From the NCBI GenBank assembly GCA_900472575.1, contig UCIV01000017.1:124001-188000 (forward strand): 64,000 nt of DNA, read 5' to 3'. How positions within the stretch are numbered: position 1 is the stretch's first letter; each line of letters starts with the position of its first letter. This document shows positions 37,984 through 47,324 of this stretch, in pieces. This stretch comes from Hyphomicrobiales bacterium. Its GTDB lineage: Bacteria; Pseudomonadota; Alphaproteobacteria; Rhizobiales; Rhizobiaceae. Under the pieces are notes generated by a model. That model did not search any database and was not told where the DNA came from. It was given only the letters and a program-made list of their open reading frames with translations. A program made the translations under genes and the position numbers.

Positions 37984-38301
37984 TTATTCGAAATCCTGTC
38001 GTTTGACGTCCTGTGCCATGTGCAGCACGCGCAGAATCACGATCCGATCTGCGTAGGAACGATAATAAATATAGCGCTGCCGATAGGGAAAGGCTCGCAA
38101 CCCCGCAGAGATATCGTCGCGCGGTGAACCGGTAAAATCAGCCTCCGCAATCCAGATGATCTTCGCAGTCAGGTCCGTCAGGAATTCCTCTGCATAATAA
38201 GGGCTGGTCGCAGCAATAAAGCGACGAATGCCACGCAGGTCCGCACGCGCCAGCGGAGAGACGATAAGCCGTTTCGCCCTTTTACCGCCCTTCGTCGTCA
38301 T
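37984..38301 (-). CDS. parE: ParE/RelE-type toxin
   Basis: A 105-residue type II toxin of the ParE/RelE superfamily. The conserved parts are LIVSPLARADLRGIRRFIA (N-terminal helix) and GLRAFPYRQRYIYYR, with a C-terminal strand VILRVLHMAQDVKRQDF. ParE toxins poison gyrase. The start lies inside the 3' end of the antitoxin gene (20-base overlap), so the two are translated together. Confidence 0.9.
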   Translation of the reverse strand: MTTKGGKRAKRLIVSPLARADLRGIRRFIAATSPYYAEEFLTDLTAKIIWIAEADFTGSPRDDISAGLRAFPYRQRYIYYRSYADRIVILRVLHMAQDVKRQDFE

Positions 38302-38542
38302 TCATGACATCCGCAAGCAGGGATTCATGAGTATCATATTCTATCCCGAGGCCTTCTGCGATCTGGCTCTCAGCTGACTGGATTGCCTGACGAAGAGACT
38401 GCACGCGCATCTCGTAGTCGGCAAGCATACGTATGCCCGCCCGAACGGCTTCAGTTTCCGTTCCAAAGCGGCCATGTTTTACGAGATCCGCCAGGATGCC
38501 ATCATAAGCGTCACCAAGGGAAAAGGTCTTCGCACGCGCCAT
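38282..38542 (-). CDS. parD: ParD-like ribbon-helix-helix antitoxin
   Basis: An 86-residue antitoxin. The N-terminal ribbon-helix-helix (AKTFSLGDAYDGILADLV, then GRFGTETEAVRAGIRML) binds DNA and the C-terminal tail (about 45-86, acidic) binds the toxin. AAGGAGC lies 5 bases before the ATG at 38542; the longer frame to 38629 is not coding. It is expected to repress its own promoter. Confidence 0.92.
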   Translation of the reverse strand: MARAKTFSLGDAYDGILADLVKHGRFGTETEAVRAGIRMLADYEMRVQSLRQAIQSAESQIAEGLGIEYDTHESLLADVMNDDEGR

Positions 38543-38570
38543 GGGATGCTCCTTAAAGATCGACAATACG

Positions 38571-38584
38571 GTATTTTGCAATAC
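38571..38584. promoter_or_regulatory. Possible ParD autoregulatory operator
   Basis: GTATT-TTGC-AATAC, a 5-bp-arm palindrome 29 bases upstream of the parD start, beside further copies of the CAATA element (38564-38568 and 38579-38583). RHH antitoxins usually bind such short repeats; inferred. Confidence 0.5.
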
Positions 38585-38657
38585 TTTTACAATATCGCGA
38601 TGTGAGGTTAGGATTTGGCAGCCGCACAACCTCCCTGTTACCGAGTAATATCAAAAC

Positions 38658-39074
38658 ATGCCCCTCTCCCCCCAGGCCGCCTCTTCCGCAATCCTTGAAC
38701 GTGATGGTCGCTTTCTGCTAATCCGACGGAAGAACCCGCCGATGGCCGATCTGTTTGCCTTTCCCGGCGGACGGGCGGAGCCGGGCGAGACGCCGGCAGA
38801 AACGGCGCTAAGGGAATTCTTCGAGGAAACCGGCATCCAGGCGCGCAATCCGACGCTCTTTGCCACCTATGACCTGAAGAGCGAGAAGGATGGCGGAAGC
38901 CATTTCTTTCTCTCCGTCTTCAGGATCGAGGCCGATCGGCATGTCGAGGCTGTTGCCGCCGACGATGCGGCCGATCCCGGCTGGTATACGGCGGAAGAGA
39001 TCCGCCGCCTGCCCTGTCCGCCGAGCGTTCGCGATTGCGCCGAAAAGCTGGCGGCGCTTGCAGCCGACCGGTAA
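38658..39074 (+). CDS. Nudix hydrolase
   Basis: A 138-residue pyrophosphohydrolase. The Nudix box GX5EX7REUXEEXGU is complete (GGRAEPGETPAETALREFFE, then ETGI, near residues 37-60). Its substrate cannot be told; the group includes ADP-ribose and NADH hydrolases. It is divergent from the parD gene, so the ~115-base gap between them holds promoters for both. Confidence 0.92.
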   Translation: MPLSPQAASSAILERDGRFLLIRRKNPPMADLFAFPGGRAEPGETPAETALREFFEETGIQARNPTLFATYDLKSEKDGGSHFFLSVFRIEADRHVEAVAADDAADPGWYTAEEIRRLPCPPSVRDCAEKLAALAADR

Positions 39075-39155
39075 GATTGGCGCGTCGGATCGCTGCCGAA
39101 TCGTGCACAAGCGAATCGGCGCTCTGACCCCGGACACGAACCCAAGGAATTCCGT

Positions 39156-39593
39156 TTGAAATTCGCCGCCTGCCTCGCTCTCCCGCTTTTTCTGATCGTC
39201 GCCTCCCCGCTTGCAGCACAGGGAACGAAGAAGCCTGCGGCAGAGACCAAGGCTCCGGTTCAGCAGCAGGCACCGGCGGAAACCTCCCTTCCTGCCCCTT
39301 ATGATGCGCAGCTTTTGCGGCTTTCCGAGGTCCTGGGCTCGATCAGCTACCTGCGCGAATTGTGCGGCGCACCGCAGGAGGACTGGCGCCGGACGATGCG
39401 GCAGCTGCTCGATTCCGATGCGGCAAACGAGCCAGCGCGGCGGGAGCGGTTGACGGCCGCCTATAATCGTGGATACCGCTCCTTTGCTGCCGTGCACACA
39501 TCCTGCACAGTTGCGGCGCGCACGGCTGAGGAGCGATACCGTAACGAAGGCGCAACACTTGCGACGGAAATAACCTCGCGTTTCGGAAATTAG
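39156..39593 (+). CDS. TIGR02301 family exported protein
   Basis: A 145-residue protein with a signal peptide (about 1-21, ending SPLAAQ), a low-complexity Pro/Ala/Gln stretch, then the family core DAQLLRLSEVLGSISYLRELC, WRRTMRQLLDSDA, RLTAAYNRGYRSFAAVHTSC. Two conserved cysteines may pair. TIGR02301 is restricted to alphaproteobacteria and has no known role. The start is a TTG with AAGGA 7 bases upstream. Confidence 0.9.
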   Translation: MKFAACLALPLFLIVASPLAAQGTKKPAAETKAPVQQQAPAETSLPAPYDAQLLRLSEVLGSISYLRELCGAPQEDWRRTMRQLLDSDAANEPARRERLTAAYNRGYRSFAAVHTSCTVAARTAEERYRNEGATLATEITSRFGN

Positions 39594-39709
39594 CGGATTA
39601 TTTACCTCTTTCGTCAGGAAGACGTGTCGTTTCGATAAAAGGCTGATAAAGTTCTTAACGGCGCAGTAATCAAATCGGCCTCATTGGCCGGCACCGAGGA
39701 AAGTTCAGT

Positions 39710-39967
39710 ATGCAGTCAGGCCGCAACGAAATCGATGACATGATCGTCCACGAAAAGATGCAGGTCGCGCTCGAGTATCAGAACGACGCCTGGGCAGACG
39801 GACGCGCAGACGGTATCGAGCCGGAAATCATCGCAGACGCAGCAATCGCCTTCGCCATGCGCGAAACGATCCGCCAGCGTGGCGAGGAAGGTGCGGAAGC
39901 CCTGCTCGAATCACTTCGTCAGCGCATGCTGGCCGGCGAGTTTTCTCCCGAACGCAACATCCAGTAA
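39710..39967 (+). CDS. Small protein of unknown function
   Basis: An 85-residue, mostly helical soluble protein with GAGGAAAG before the ATG. The sequence (EIDDMIVHEKMQVALEYQ, then EIIADAAIAFAMRETIRQRG) has the look of a conserved rhizobial family but no function is known to me. It is followed 14 bases later by an exported protein, probably in one transcript. Confidence 0.75.
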   Translation: MQSGRNEIDDMIVHEKMQVALEYQNDAWADGRADGIEPEIIADAAIAFAMRETIRQRGEEGAEALLESLRQRMLAGEFSPERNIQ

Positions 39968-39981
39968 TATTCGAGCTTCCC

Positions 39982-40767
39982 ATGCGGAACGCCATTTTCA
40001 AATCCGTCACGACAAGGCTGCTGGCAACGGCGGCGATATTCTGCGTTTCAGCAAACGCGTTTGCGCTTTCGGATGGACGCATGGCGCCTGCCGCCGAGGA
40101 TATTCGCCCGCAGGAAACGCCCCTGATTCAGGCGTTTGAAGGCGCAACCCAGACGCGCCCCGGACTTTCGCTCGAAGGTGACGCGCGCCAGCAAGACGCG
40201 GAGAATACGGCGCCAGCTGCCGACGACAAAACCGCTCCCAAGAGTGATGGGACGGATGCCAATCCGGGTGGAGCCGGATCGACATCTGCTGCCGATCAGC
40301 CCTCGGCAGAAATCATCCGCGATCTCTCCGCCCTGCCCGCGCCGGTGAAAGCCATGCGCGAAAGGCTGGTGGAAGCAGCCGCGTCCGGTGATATCGAACG
40401 GCTGCGCCCGCTGATCGAAGGCACGCCGAAGCCGCCGCAGATCATGAATAATGAGAGCGACGATCCGATCGACACGCTCAAAAACTTTTCCGGCGATGCG
40501 GAAGGCCAGGAAATCCTCGCAATCATGCTCGATCTTCTGGCGACGGGAGCTGCAAGGGTCGATGCGGGAACGCAGGACGAGGCCTATGTCTGGCCCTATT
40601 TCATCGGCAAGCCGCTTTCCGAGCTCACTGCGCCGGAACGAGTCGAGCTGCTGCGCATCGTCACCGCAGGCGACCTGATGGGCATGGAAGAGACCGGCAA
40701 TTACAATTTCTATCGTCTGGGCATTTCACCGGACGGACAATGGAAGTTCATGGCCGGCGGCGACTGA
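39982..40767 (+). CDS. Exported protein of unknown function
   Basis: A 261-residue protein with a signal peptide (about 1-29, ending ANAFA). A low-complexity acidic linker (about 60-110) is followed by a folded domain from about 115 onward: SALPAPVKAMRERLVEAAASG, LIEGTPKPPQIM, YVWPYFIGKPLSELTAPERV and NFYRLGISPDGQWKFMAGGD. The pattern is that of a conserved periplasmic protein of Rhizobiaceae; function unknown. Confidence 0.82.
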   Translation: MRNAIFKSVTTRLLATAAIFCVSANAFALSDGRMAPAAEDIRPQETPLIQAFEGATQTRPGLSLEGDARQQDAENTAPAADDKTAPKSDGTDANPGGAGSTSAADQPSAEIIRDLSALPAPVKAMRERLVEAAASGDIERLRPLIEGTPKPPQIMNNESDDPIDTLKNFSGDAEGQEILAIMLDLLATGAARVDAGTQDEAYVWPYFIGKPLSELTAPERVELLRIVTAGDLMGMEETGNYNFYRLGISPDGQWKFMAGGD

Positions 40768-40976
40768 GGTCGTCGCTCTTCAGGCTTCGCATCTCGCATT
40801 GTATGCTCTGACAGCGGATAGACGCCTTAACGCAACACTATGAGCAGTTTCGGCCTGCCCTCGCGGATATTTGGACTTTCCGAACCCGTTCATTTTCGAA
40901 TATGGAGGATGCGGCTCAAGTTTGGCTGCTTCCTTGCTGGCGTTCTGTCGCCGAACCACATTCCAGAGATGCCGTA

Positions 40977-42692
40977 ATGCTTTCCCGTTTCTTTGCCTAC
41001 TACCGCCCCTACAAGGGATTGTTCATTCTCGATTTCAGCTGTGCGGTTCTTTCCGGCCTGCTGGAACTCGGCTTTCCCATGGCGGTCAAGCTGTTCGTCG
41101 ACCGGTTGCTGGTGACACAGGAGTGGTTCCTGATCGTGATCGCCTCGATCGCGCTTCTCATCTGCTATGCGATGAACACCGGTCTTATGGTTGTCGTCAC
41201 CTATTGGGGCCACATGCTTGGCATCAATATCGAGACCGATATGCGCCGGGAAGCCTTCAACCACATGCAGAAGCTCTCCTTCCGCTATTACGACAACCAC
41301 AAGACCGGGCATCTGGTCGGGCGGCTGACCAAAGATCTGGAAGAGATCGGCGAGGTTGCGCATCACGGACCGGAAGACCTGTTCATCGCCATCATGACCT
41401 TTATCGGCGCACTAGCGCTGATGATCTCGGTCAACTGGAAGCTGGCCTTGATCACCGCGCTGGTGGTGCCGCTGACGGCCTGGGTGACCAGCCGCTACGG
41501 TGCGCGGATGAGCGCCAATTTCCGCCGGCTTTTCGACCGGGTGGGCGATTTCAACACCCGTATCGAGGAAAATGTCGGCGGCATGCGCGTCGTGCAGGCC
41601 TTTGCCAACGAACCGCATGAACGGGCGCTGTTCGAACGCGACAACCAGAATTATCGCCGCGTTAAGCTCGAAGCCTACAAGATCATGGCCGCCAGCACCT
41701 CGCTCAGCTACATGAGCATGCGCCTGACGCAGATGATCGTGATGATCTGCGGCGCCTGGTTCGTGCTGCAGGGCGAGTTGACCGCCGGCGGCTTCATCGG
41801 CTTCCTGCTGCTCGTCACCGTGTTCTTCCGCCCGGTCGAGAAGATCAATTCGGTTATCGAGACCTATCCGAAGGGCATTGCCGGTTTCCGCCGTTTCACC
41901 GAGCTTGTCGATACCGAGCCGGATATTGCCGATGCGCCGGATGCGGTCGCGGTCGGAGCGCTGAAGGGCGCGATCGACTATAACGGCATTTCCTTTGGCT
42001 ACAGCGCCGACAAGCCGATCCTGAAAAATGTCAGCCTGTCCATCCAGCCCGGCGAGACGATCGCCTTTGTCGGCCCTTCGGGCGCCGGCAAGACGACGAT
42101 GTGCTCGCTTCTGCCACGCTTCTATGACGTTACGAGCGGCTCGATCACGATCGACGGCATGGATATCCGCAAGATGACCAAGGCATCGCTGCGCCAGCAG
42201 ATCGGCATCGTGCAGCAGGATGTGTTCCTGTTCGGCGGCACAATGCGGGAAAATATCGCCTATGGTCGCCTCGGCGCCAGCGATGCGGAGATCATGGAAG
42301 CGGCGCGCCGAGCGCGTCTTGAACAGATGATCGCCGACCTGCCGGACGGGCTGGACACGGTTGTCGGCGAACGCGGCGTCAAGCTTTCCGGCGGCCAGAA
42401 GCAGCGTGTGGCGATCGCTCGCATGTTCCTGAAAAACCCGCCGATCCTGATCCTCGACGAGGCCACCTCGGCGCTCGACACGGAGACCGAGCGGGCGATC
42501 CAGCGGTCGCTGTCGGAACTTGCCGTCGGGCGCACGACGCTGATCATCGCCCACAGGCTCGCCACCATCCAGGGCGCCGATCGGATCGTCGTGATCGATG
42601 AAAGCGGCATTCTGGAACAGGGCACGCATCAGGAACTGATTGCGCGTCGCGGCGCCTATAACCGCCTGCATTCGGCTCAGCACGGAGCCTGA
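40977..42692 (+). CDS. ABC transporter, fused permease and ATPase (MsbA-like)
   Basis: A 571-residue type IV exporter half. Six spans in the first ~310 residues, then the ATPase with Walker A GPSGAGKTT, signature LSGGQKQR, Walker [13 protein letters not shown] and H-loop IIAHRLATI. Substrate not determinable; lipid or drug export is typical. The ATG at 40977 matches homologue starts (MLSRFFAYYRPYKG); a longer upstream frame is rejected. The AraC gene follows but may have its own promoter. Confidence 0.92.
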   Translation: MLSRFFAYYRPYKGLFILDFSCAVLSGLLELGFPMAVKLFVDRLLVTQEWFLIVIASIALLICYAMNTGLMVVVTYWGHMLGINIETDMRREAFNHMQKLSFRYYDNHKTGHLVGRLTKDLEEIGEVAHHGPEDLFIAIMTFIGALALMISVNWKLALITALVVPLTAWVTSRYGARMSANFRRLFDRVGDFNTRIEENVGGMRVVQAFANEPHERALFERDNQNYRRVKLEAYKIMAASTSLSYMSMRLTQMIVMICGAWFVLQGELTAGGFIGFLLLVTVFFRPVEKINSVIETYPKGIAGFRRFTELVDTEPDIADAPDAVAVGALKGAIDYNGISFGYSADKPILKNVSLSIQPGETIAFVGPSGAGKTTMCSLLPRFYDVTSGSITIDGMDIRKMTKASLRQQIGIVQQDVFLFGGTMRENIAYGRLGASDAEIMEAARRARLEQMIADLPDGLDTVVGERGVKLSGGQKQRVAIARMFLKNPPILILDEATSALDTETERAIQRSLSELAVGRTTLIIAHRLATIQGADRIVVIDESGILEQGTHQELIARRGAYNRLHSAQHGA

Positions 42693-42824
42693 CGGGAAAA
42701 CATCCCCCCTCTGGGGCGAACGACATGCGATTCGCCGCAGTTGAAGACAGGCAAAAAACTTGATAAAAGAAGGATAGTTTTACTCGTGGTCATTGGCACG
42801 AGAATGGAGCCGCGGGGTCGGAGC

Positions 42825-43709
42825 ATGACGTTTCAGCCGAGAATGCGTAATCAGATCGAAGGATTTTCGGTTCTGGGCGGATTGCGTCGGCGATACTGGA
42901 ACGGAATTACCGCCGATCTGTGGGATGTGGAATGCGCCGCTTACGCCGGCGGTTATTACGTTGCGCGTGATCCGCGCCTGTTCATCCTTCTCGACCAGCG
43001 CGGCCAGGGCCGACCGGCACTGAAGCGCAATCCGCGCGAAACCGGGTTGATGCAGGATGCCAGCGTCAGCCCGATCTCCTACATCCCCGCCGAAATGGAT
43101 CTGTGGATCGACATCAAGGACGTGCAATATGTCCGCCATCTCGACATCCATTTCGAAACGGACACGATGAGCCGAAGGCTGGGCGACAATCTCGATCCGC
43201 GCCGGCTGAAGGACCCGCAGCTGGTGTTCGCCGATCAACGCGTCATGGCGCTTGCCGAGCTGATCGCCGCCGAGATCGCCAATCCCGATCCACTGCACGA
43301 TCTTTACGGCGACGGGCTGGCGCTGGCGCTTCTGATCGACGTGCTGAAGCTCGCCAAGTCGGAGCCACGCAAGCGCGGTGCATTGGCACCTTGGCAGTTG
43401 AAGCGGGCGAGCGAATTCATCGAACAGCATTGCCTGCGCAATATAAGGCTGGAAGAACTGGCGGTGTTGACCGGCCTGTCACAGTCGCATTTCTCGCATT
43501 CCTTCAAGGCTTCGACCGGCATGGCGCCGCACGAATGGCAGATGAATGCGCGGCTTTCGCGCGCCAAGGACATGCTGAAATCCGGTGACCAGCCGCTGAC
43601 GGAAATCGCTGCCGAGACGGGGTTTTCCGACCACGCGCATTTTTCCCGCGTGTTCCGCAAGCATATGGGGCTGGCGCCATCGCAGTGGAAAAAGTCACAG
43701 TCGGAATAA
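42825..43709 (+). CDS. AraC family transcriptional regulator
   Basis: A 294-residue regulator with an N-terminal sensing domain and a C-terminal AraC double helix-turn-helix: LEELAVLTGLSQSHFSHSFK and LTEIAAETGFSDHAHFSRVFRKH. The start is not certain: 42825 has a GCGGGG stretch 7 bases upstream; ATG codons at 42804 and 42741 are alternatives. It stands directly before a siderophore receptor gene in the same direction, so it probably activates it in response to a siderophore or iron. Confidence 0.9.
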   Translation: MTFQPRMRNQIEGFSVLGGLRRRYWNGITADLWDVECAAYAGGYYVARDPRLFILLDQRGQGRPALKRNPRETGLMQDASVSPISYIPAEMDLWIDIKDVQYVRHLDIHFETDTMSRRLGDNLDPRRLKDPQLVFADQRVMALAELIAAEIANPDPLHDLYGDGLALALLIDVLKLAKSEPRKRGALAPWQLKRASEFIEQHCLRNIRLEELAVLTGLSQSHFSHSFKASTGMAPHEWQMNARLSRAKDMLKSGDQPLTEIAAETGFSDHAHFSRVFRKHMGLAPSQWKKSQSE

Positions 43710-43854
43710 AACATCCGAGCAAACGCGCGAGGGGTGAGAACTTTGCCCAATATCGTTCAAGTCCCGCACATCAGAACAAGCACATAAATCAAATCTGAGT
43801 TAACCACTCACCTTATTACATTACCGCAGACAAAGCGGTGCGAGTGGGGCAAAA

Positions 43855-46053
43855 ATGAAGAAATCGATCAAGTCTTCCGCAATGAGAGCGGGTGTTACGA
43901 AGGCAGGTCTTTGGACGGGCGTTGCGGCCATCGGGCTGGTTGCTGCCTGGAGTGCACAGGCTCAGGACGCAACGAACAGCCAGAGCAACACGACGCTTGC
44001 ACCGATCGTGCTTCAGGGCGAAGGCGAACAGGGCGGCACCGGCCCGGTCAAGGGTTATGTCGCCAAGCAGACGACGACCGGCTCCAAGACGGATACGCCA
44101 CTCAAGGAAATCCCGCAGTCGGTTTCGGTTGTCGGTACGGAAGAAATGTCCGACCGCGGCGTTGTCGACAAGGTCGACCAGGCGCTGCTTTATACGCCGG
44201 GCGTGTTTGCGCAGCCTTACGGTTCCGACCCGGATACGGACTGGATCTATGTGCGCGGCTTCAATGCCAGCCAGACCGGCCTCTTCCTCGACAATCTGGC
44301 TTTGACCAACCACGCGTTCGGCAACTTCCAGATCGACCCGTTCATGCTGGAACGCGTTGAAGTGCTGAAAGGCCCGGCCTCCGTGCTGCTCGGCGGTGCC
44401 AATGCCGGCGGTGTCGTCAACATGGTGCGCAAGCAGCCGACCACGCAGCCTTACTTCTATACGGAACTCGGTATCGACAGTAACGGAGCCGGTTACGGCG
44501 CGTTCGATCTCTCCGACAAGCTCGGCGGCAGCGATATCGCCAGCTACCGTCTGACCGGCAAGCTTTCCGGCGGCGACGGTTATTCGGACGAGCAGGAAGA
44601 CATCCACGGTTTCATCATGCCGCAGGTGACGATCCAGCCGGATGACGCGACCAGCCTGAATGTCTGGGCCTATGTCAGCCATCTGGACCAGACGCATACA
44701 TCCAATGGCTTCCTTCCCTATTCCGGAACGGTGGTCAGCAACCCAAACTTCGGCAAGCTTGATCGCGACGTTTACCTGGGCGATGCGGACTTCGACATTG
44801 GCCGCTCTACGCAGGCAATGGGCGGCTATGAATTCGAGCACGAATTCGAAGGCGGCTGGAAGTTCACTCAGAACCTGCGTTATGCGCATCTCGACAAGCG
44901 CGAACGCCAACTCTATCCGTTCGACTTCGACTCGCAGGCGGATGCGACAATCCTGATGTATGCCGACGACGTTCGCTCGAAGGCAGACTCCTTCAATGTC
45001 GACAACCGCATCGAGAACGAATTCGATCTCGGCGGCGCAAGCCATAAGCTCATGGCCGGTATCGACTATCGTTATTACCGTCTAGACAACGATCAGCTTG
45101 CGACGCCGTGGGGCGCCTACCCGACCCCGGTAGACCCTACCGATCTCCCCTATAATTTCCCGATCCCGCCGCTCACGCCGTTCGTGCATCAGGTCTATAC
45201 GATCAATCAGGTCGGCGTTTACGCGCAGGACCAGATGAAGTTCGGTGACGGCTGGATTGTGACGCTCAATGGCCGTTTCGACTATCTGGATAGCGAAGTC
45301 GAAGACCTGCTCGGCACCAGCAATTCTTCGCTGAGCGATACCGCATGGAGCGGTCGCGCCGGAATCGCATATGAATTCGCCAATGGCGTAACGCCTTATG
45401 CAAGTGTTGCGACCTTCTTCAGCCCTCTCGTGGGTGCCAGCACCGACGGCGCACTAAAGCCCGAGGAGGGCGAACAGTACGAAGTTGGTGTCAAGTACGA
45501 GCCGACATCCTTTGATGGCGTGCTGACGGCTTCGCTGTTCCAGATCGACAAGCAGAACTACACGGTTTCCAACCCTGGCTCGACTCTCAGCAGACAGCTT
45601 GGTGAAGTCCGTTCGCGCGGCATCGAACTTGAAGGCAAGGTCAACCTAGACCAGAACTGGAAGATGATTGCGTCCTATTCCTATACTGACCTTGAGTTCA
45701 CCAACAATCCACTGACACCCGCCCTGGAAGGCAATACCCCGCTGCTCGTGCCAAACTCACAGGCATCGCTGTGGTTGGACTACACGTTTACGACAGGTGC
45801 ACTCGAAGGTTTCGGCATCGGTGCCGGTGTGCGCTACCGCGGCAAATCCTGGGCGGATGATGCCAACACGTTCCGCGTGGGCGATGCCACTGTGTTCGCT
45901 GCCGGCATCCGTTACGAAAAGAACGACTGGAAAGCGTCGCTCAACGTGACCAATCTGTTCGACAAGGAATATGTCGCGGGCTGCAACACGACGTCCTTCT
46001 GCGGTTATGGCGAAGCGCGAACCGCAACCTTCAAGATCAGCAAGGTCTGGTAA
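43855..46053 (+). CDS. TonB-dependent siderophore receptor
   Basis: Outer-membrane gated channel for ferric siderophores (732 residues). A signal peptide of about 36 residues ends SAQAQ. The plug domain contains PLKEIPQSVSVVGTEEMSDR and ERVEVLKGPASVLLGGANAGG, typical of FhuA/FoxA-type ferrichrome/hydroxamate receptors. A 22-strand barrel follows and the chain ends in aromatic Trp (FKISKVW), as outer-membrane proteins do. The hydroxamate class is an inference from similarity. Confidence 0.95.
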   Translation: MKKSIKSSAMRAGVTKAGLWTGVAAIGLVAAWSAQAQDATNSQSNTTLAPIVLQGEGEQGGTGPVKGYVAKQTTTGSKTDTPLKEIPQSVSVVGTEEMSDRGVVDKVDQALLYTPGVFAQPYGSDPDTDWIYVRGFNASQTGLFLDNLALTNHAFGNFQIDPFMLERVEVLKGPASVLLGGANAGGVVNMVRKQPTTQPYFYTELGIDSNGAGYGAFDLSDKLGGSDIASYRLTGKLSGGDGYSDEQEDIHGFIMPQVTIQPDDATSLNVWAYVSHLDQTHTSNGFLPYSGTVVSNPNFGKLDRDVYLGDADFDIGRSTQAMGGYEFEHEFEGGWKFTQNLRYAHLDKRERQLYPFDFDSQADATILMYADDVRSKADSFNVDNRIENEFDLGGASHKLMAGIDYRYYRLDNDQLATPWGAYPTPVDPTDLPYNFPIPPLTPFVHQVYTINQVGVYAQDQMKFGDGWIVTLNGRFDYLDSEVEDLLGTSNSSLSDTAWSGRAGIAYEFANGVTPYASVATFFSPLVGASTDGALKPEEGEQYEVGVKYEPTSFDGVLTASLFQIDKQNYTVSNPGSTLSRQLGEVRSRGIELEGKVNLDQNWKMIASYSYTDLEFTNNPLTPALEGNTPLLVPNSQASLWLDYTFTTGALEGFGIGAGVRYRGKSWADDANTFRVGDATVFAAGIRYEKNDWKASLNVTNLFDKEYVAGCNTTSFCGYGEARTATFKISKVW

Positions 46054-46101
46054 GTCGACCACCCGAAACACTAAGTTGACAACTCCAGTAAAGTTAATCA
46101 G

Positions 46102-46129
46102 GAAGGCCCCGTTTGGGCCTTTCTTTTTG
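46102..46129 (+). terminator. Rho-independent terminator after siderophore receptor
   Basis: AAGGCCC-CGTTT-GGGCCTT with a following T-rich stretch (TCTTTTTG). It lies between the receptor and the siderophore-interacting protein gene, so expression of the latter may depend on read-through or its own promoter. Confidence 0.8.
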
Positions 46130-46166
46130 TCTTCGCCAGGTTCTCACCCCGCATGGAGGAAATATC

Positions 46167-47252
46167 GTGAACGCAGCTGCATTTCCACATCGGGAATTCA
46201 TCCTCACCGGCACGGCAATTCCTGTCGATGCGGGCGAGATGCTGGGCGAGATCTGCGAGCATTTTATCGACCATGCCGAAGTATTTCGCGACGGCGATCA
46301 TGTGACGCTGTCGAGTGAGATCGGCGAGGCCTATATTTCAAAGGTCAGCGAACAGCTCGATATCAGGCTTGCCTGCTCGACCGGGGACATGCTGTCGATG
46401 ACGCGTGGCATCATTGCCGAACATCTTTTCATGTTTGCCGGCGACGATCCGCTGACGCTCGAATGGGCCGACCAGCCGAAGCCGGAAAAGCTTGCCAATC
46501 TGAGCGAAATCACCGTGGTCTCGGCCATCAACGTGACGCCAAGGATGCGACGGCTCACCGTCTCCTGCGCAGATACGGCCCGTTTCGACACGACCGAAGG
46601 ACTGCATGTGCGGCTGCTCATGCCACCGAAGGGGCGTGAGCCGGTCTGGCCGGTGACGCTTGCCGATGGTCGCATCGGCTGGCCGGAAGGCGAGGACGAG
46701 ATCGCGGTGCGTTATTACACGATCCGCAGCATCGACCTTGCGCGCCGCGAAATGGTGATCGATTTCGTCGTGCATGACGACTGCGGGCGGCGTATGCCGG
46801 GGGCCGAATTCGGCCTGACCGCGCAGCCGGGCGACCGGGCAGCGCTGCTCGGGCCCGGTGCGGGCGGCATGCCGGAAGCGAAAGATCTCCTGCTTGCCGG
46901 AGATGAAACCGCGCTACCCGCGATCGCACGGATGATCGAACTCGCCGCTCCTGACATGAAGGTGCATGCGATCATCGAAGTGGCGAACAGGTTAGAGGAA
47001 CAGGCGATTTCCTGTGCTGCCGGTGATTTTTCGATCGAATGGCTGCATCGCGATGGTGCGGAGCCGGGCACGGCGGGATTGCTGGAACCGGCGCTTGCTG
47101 CAAGGCTTGAGACGCTCGGTGCGGAGACATTCGTCTGGGCGGCCTGCGAAAAGGCCGAGGCTCAGGCAATCCGCGCCCGATTGAAGCAAAACGGGCTCGA
47201 CCGGACGCGGATGACCTCGATCACCTATTGGCGTCGCGGCCACACGGACTGA
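46167..47252 (+). CDS. Siderophore-interacting protein with N-terminal DUF2218 domain
   Basis: Probable ferric-siderophore reductase (ViuB/SIP family, FAD-containing), which releases iron inside the cell. The N-terminal ~100 residues match DUF2218 (EMLGEICEHFIDHAEVF and GIIAEHLFMFAGDDPLTLEW). The SIP part follows with VRYYTIRSIDLARREMVIDF (FAD region) and LLAGDETALPAIARMIE (NAD(P) region), ending YWRRGHTD. The start is GTG 46167 behind GAGGAAA. It belongs with the receptor and AraC genes. 361 residues. Confidence 0.9.
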   Translation: MNAAAFPHREFILTGTAIPVDAGEMLGEICEHFIDHAEVFRDGDHVTLSSEIGEAYISKVSEQLDIRLACSTGDMLSMTRGIIAEHLFMFAGDDPLTLEWADQPKPEKLANLSEITVVSAINVTPRMRRLTVSCADTARFDTTEGLHVRLLMPPKGREPVWPVTLADGRIGWPEGEDEIAVRYYTIRSIDLARREMVIDFVVHDDCGRRMPGAEFGLTAQPGDRAALLGPGAGGMPEAKDLLLAGDETALPAIARMIELAAPDMKVHAIIEVANRLEEQAISCAAGDFSIEWLHRDGAEPGTAGLLEPALAARLETLGAETFVWAACEKAEAQAIRARLKQNGLDRTRMTSITYWRRGHTD

Positions 47253-47324
47253 CGGCTTCGCATTCGGCTTGCCCCGCTCACCGCGAAGACTTATCTCCGT
47301 GGGGAGTAGAGGGATTCCCGTTCC

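Noticed and set aside
41412..42683. 423-codon minus-strand frame opposite the ABC transporter
   Set aside because: Shadow of the ATPase gene, without motifs or start signal.
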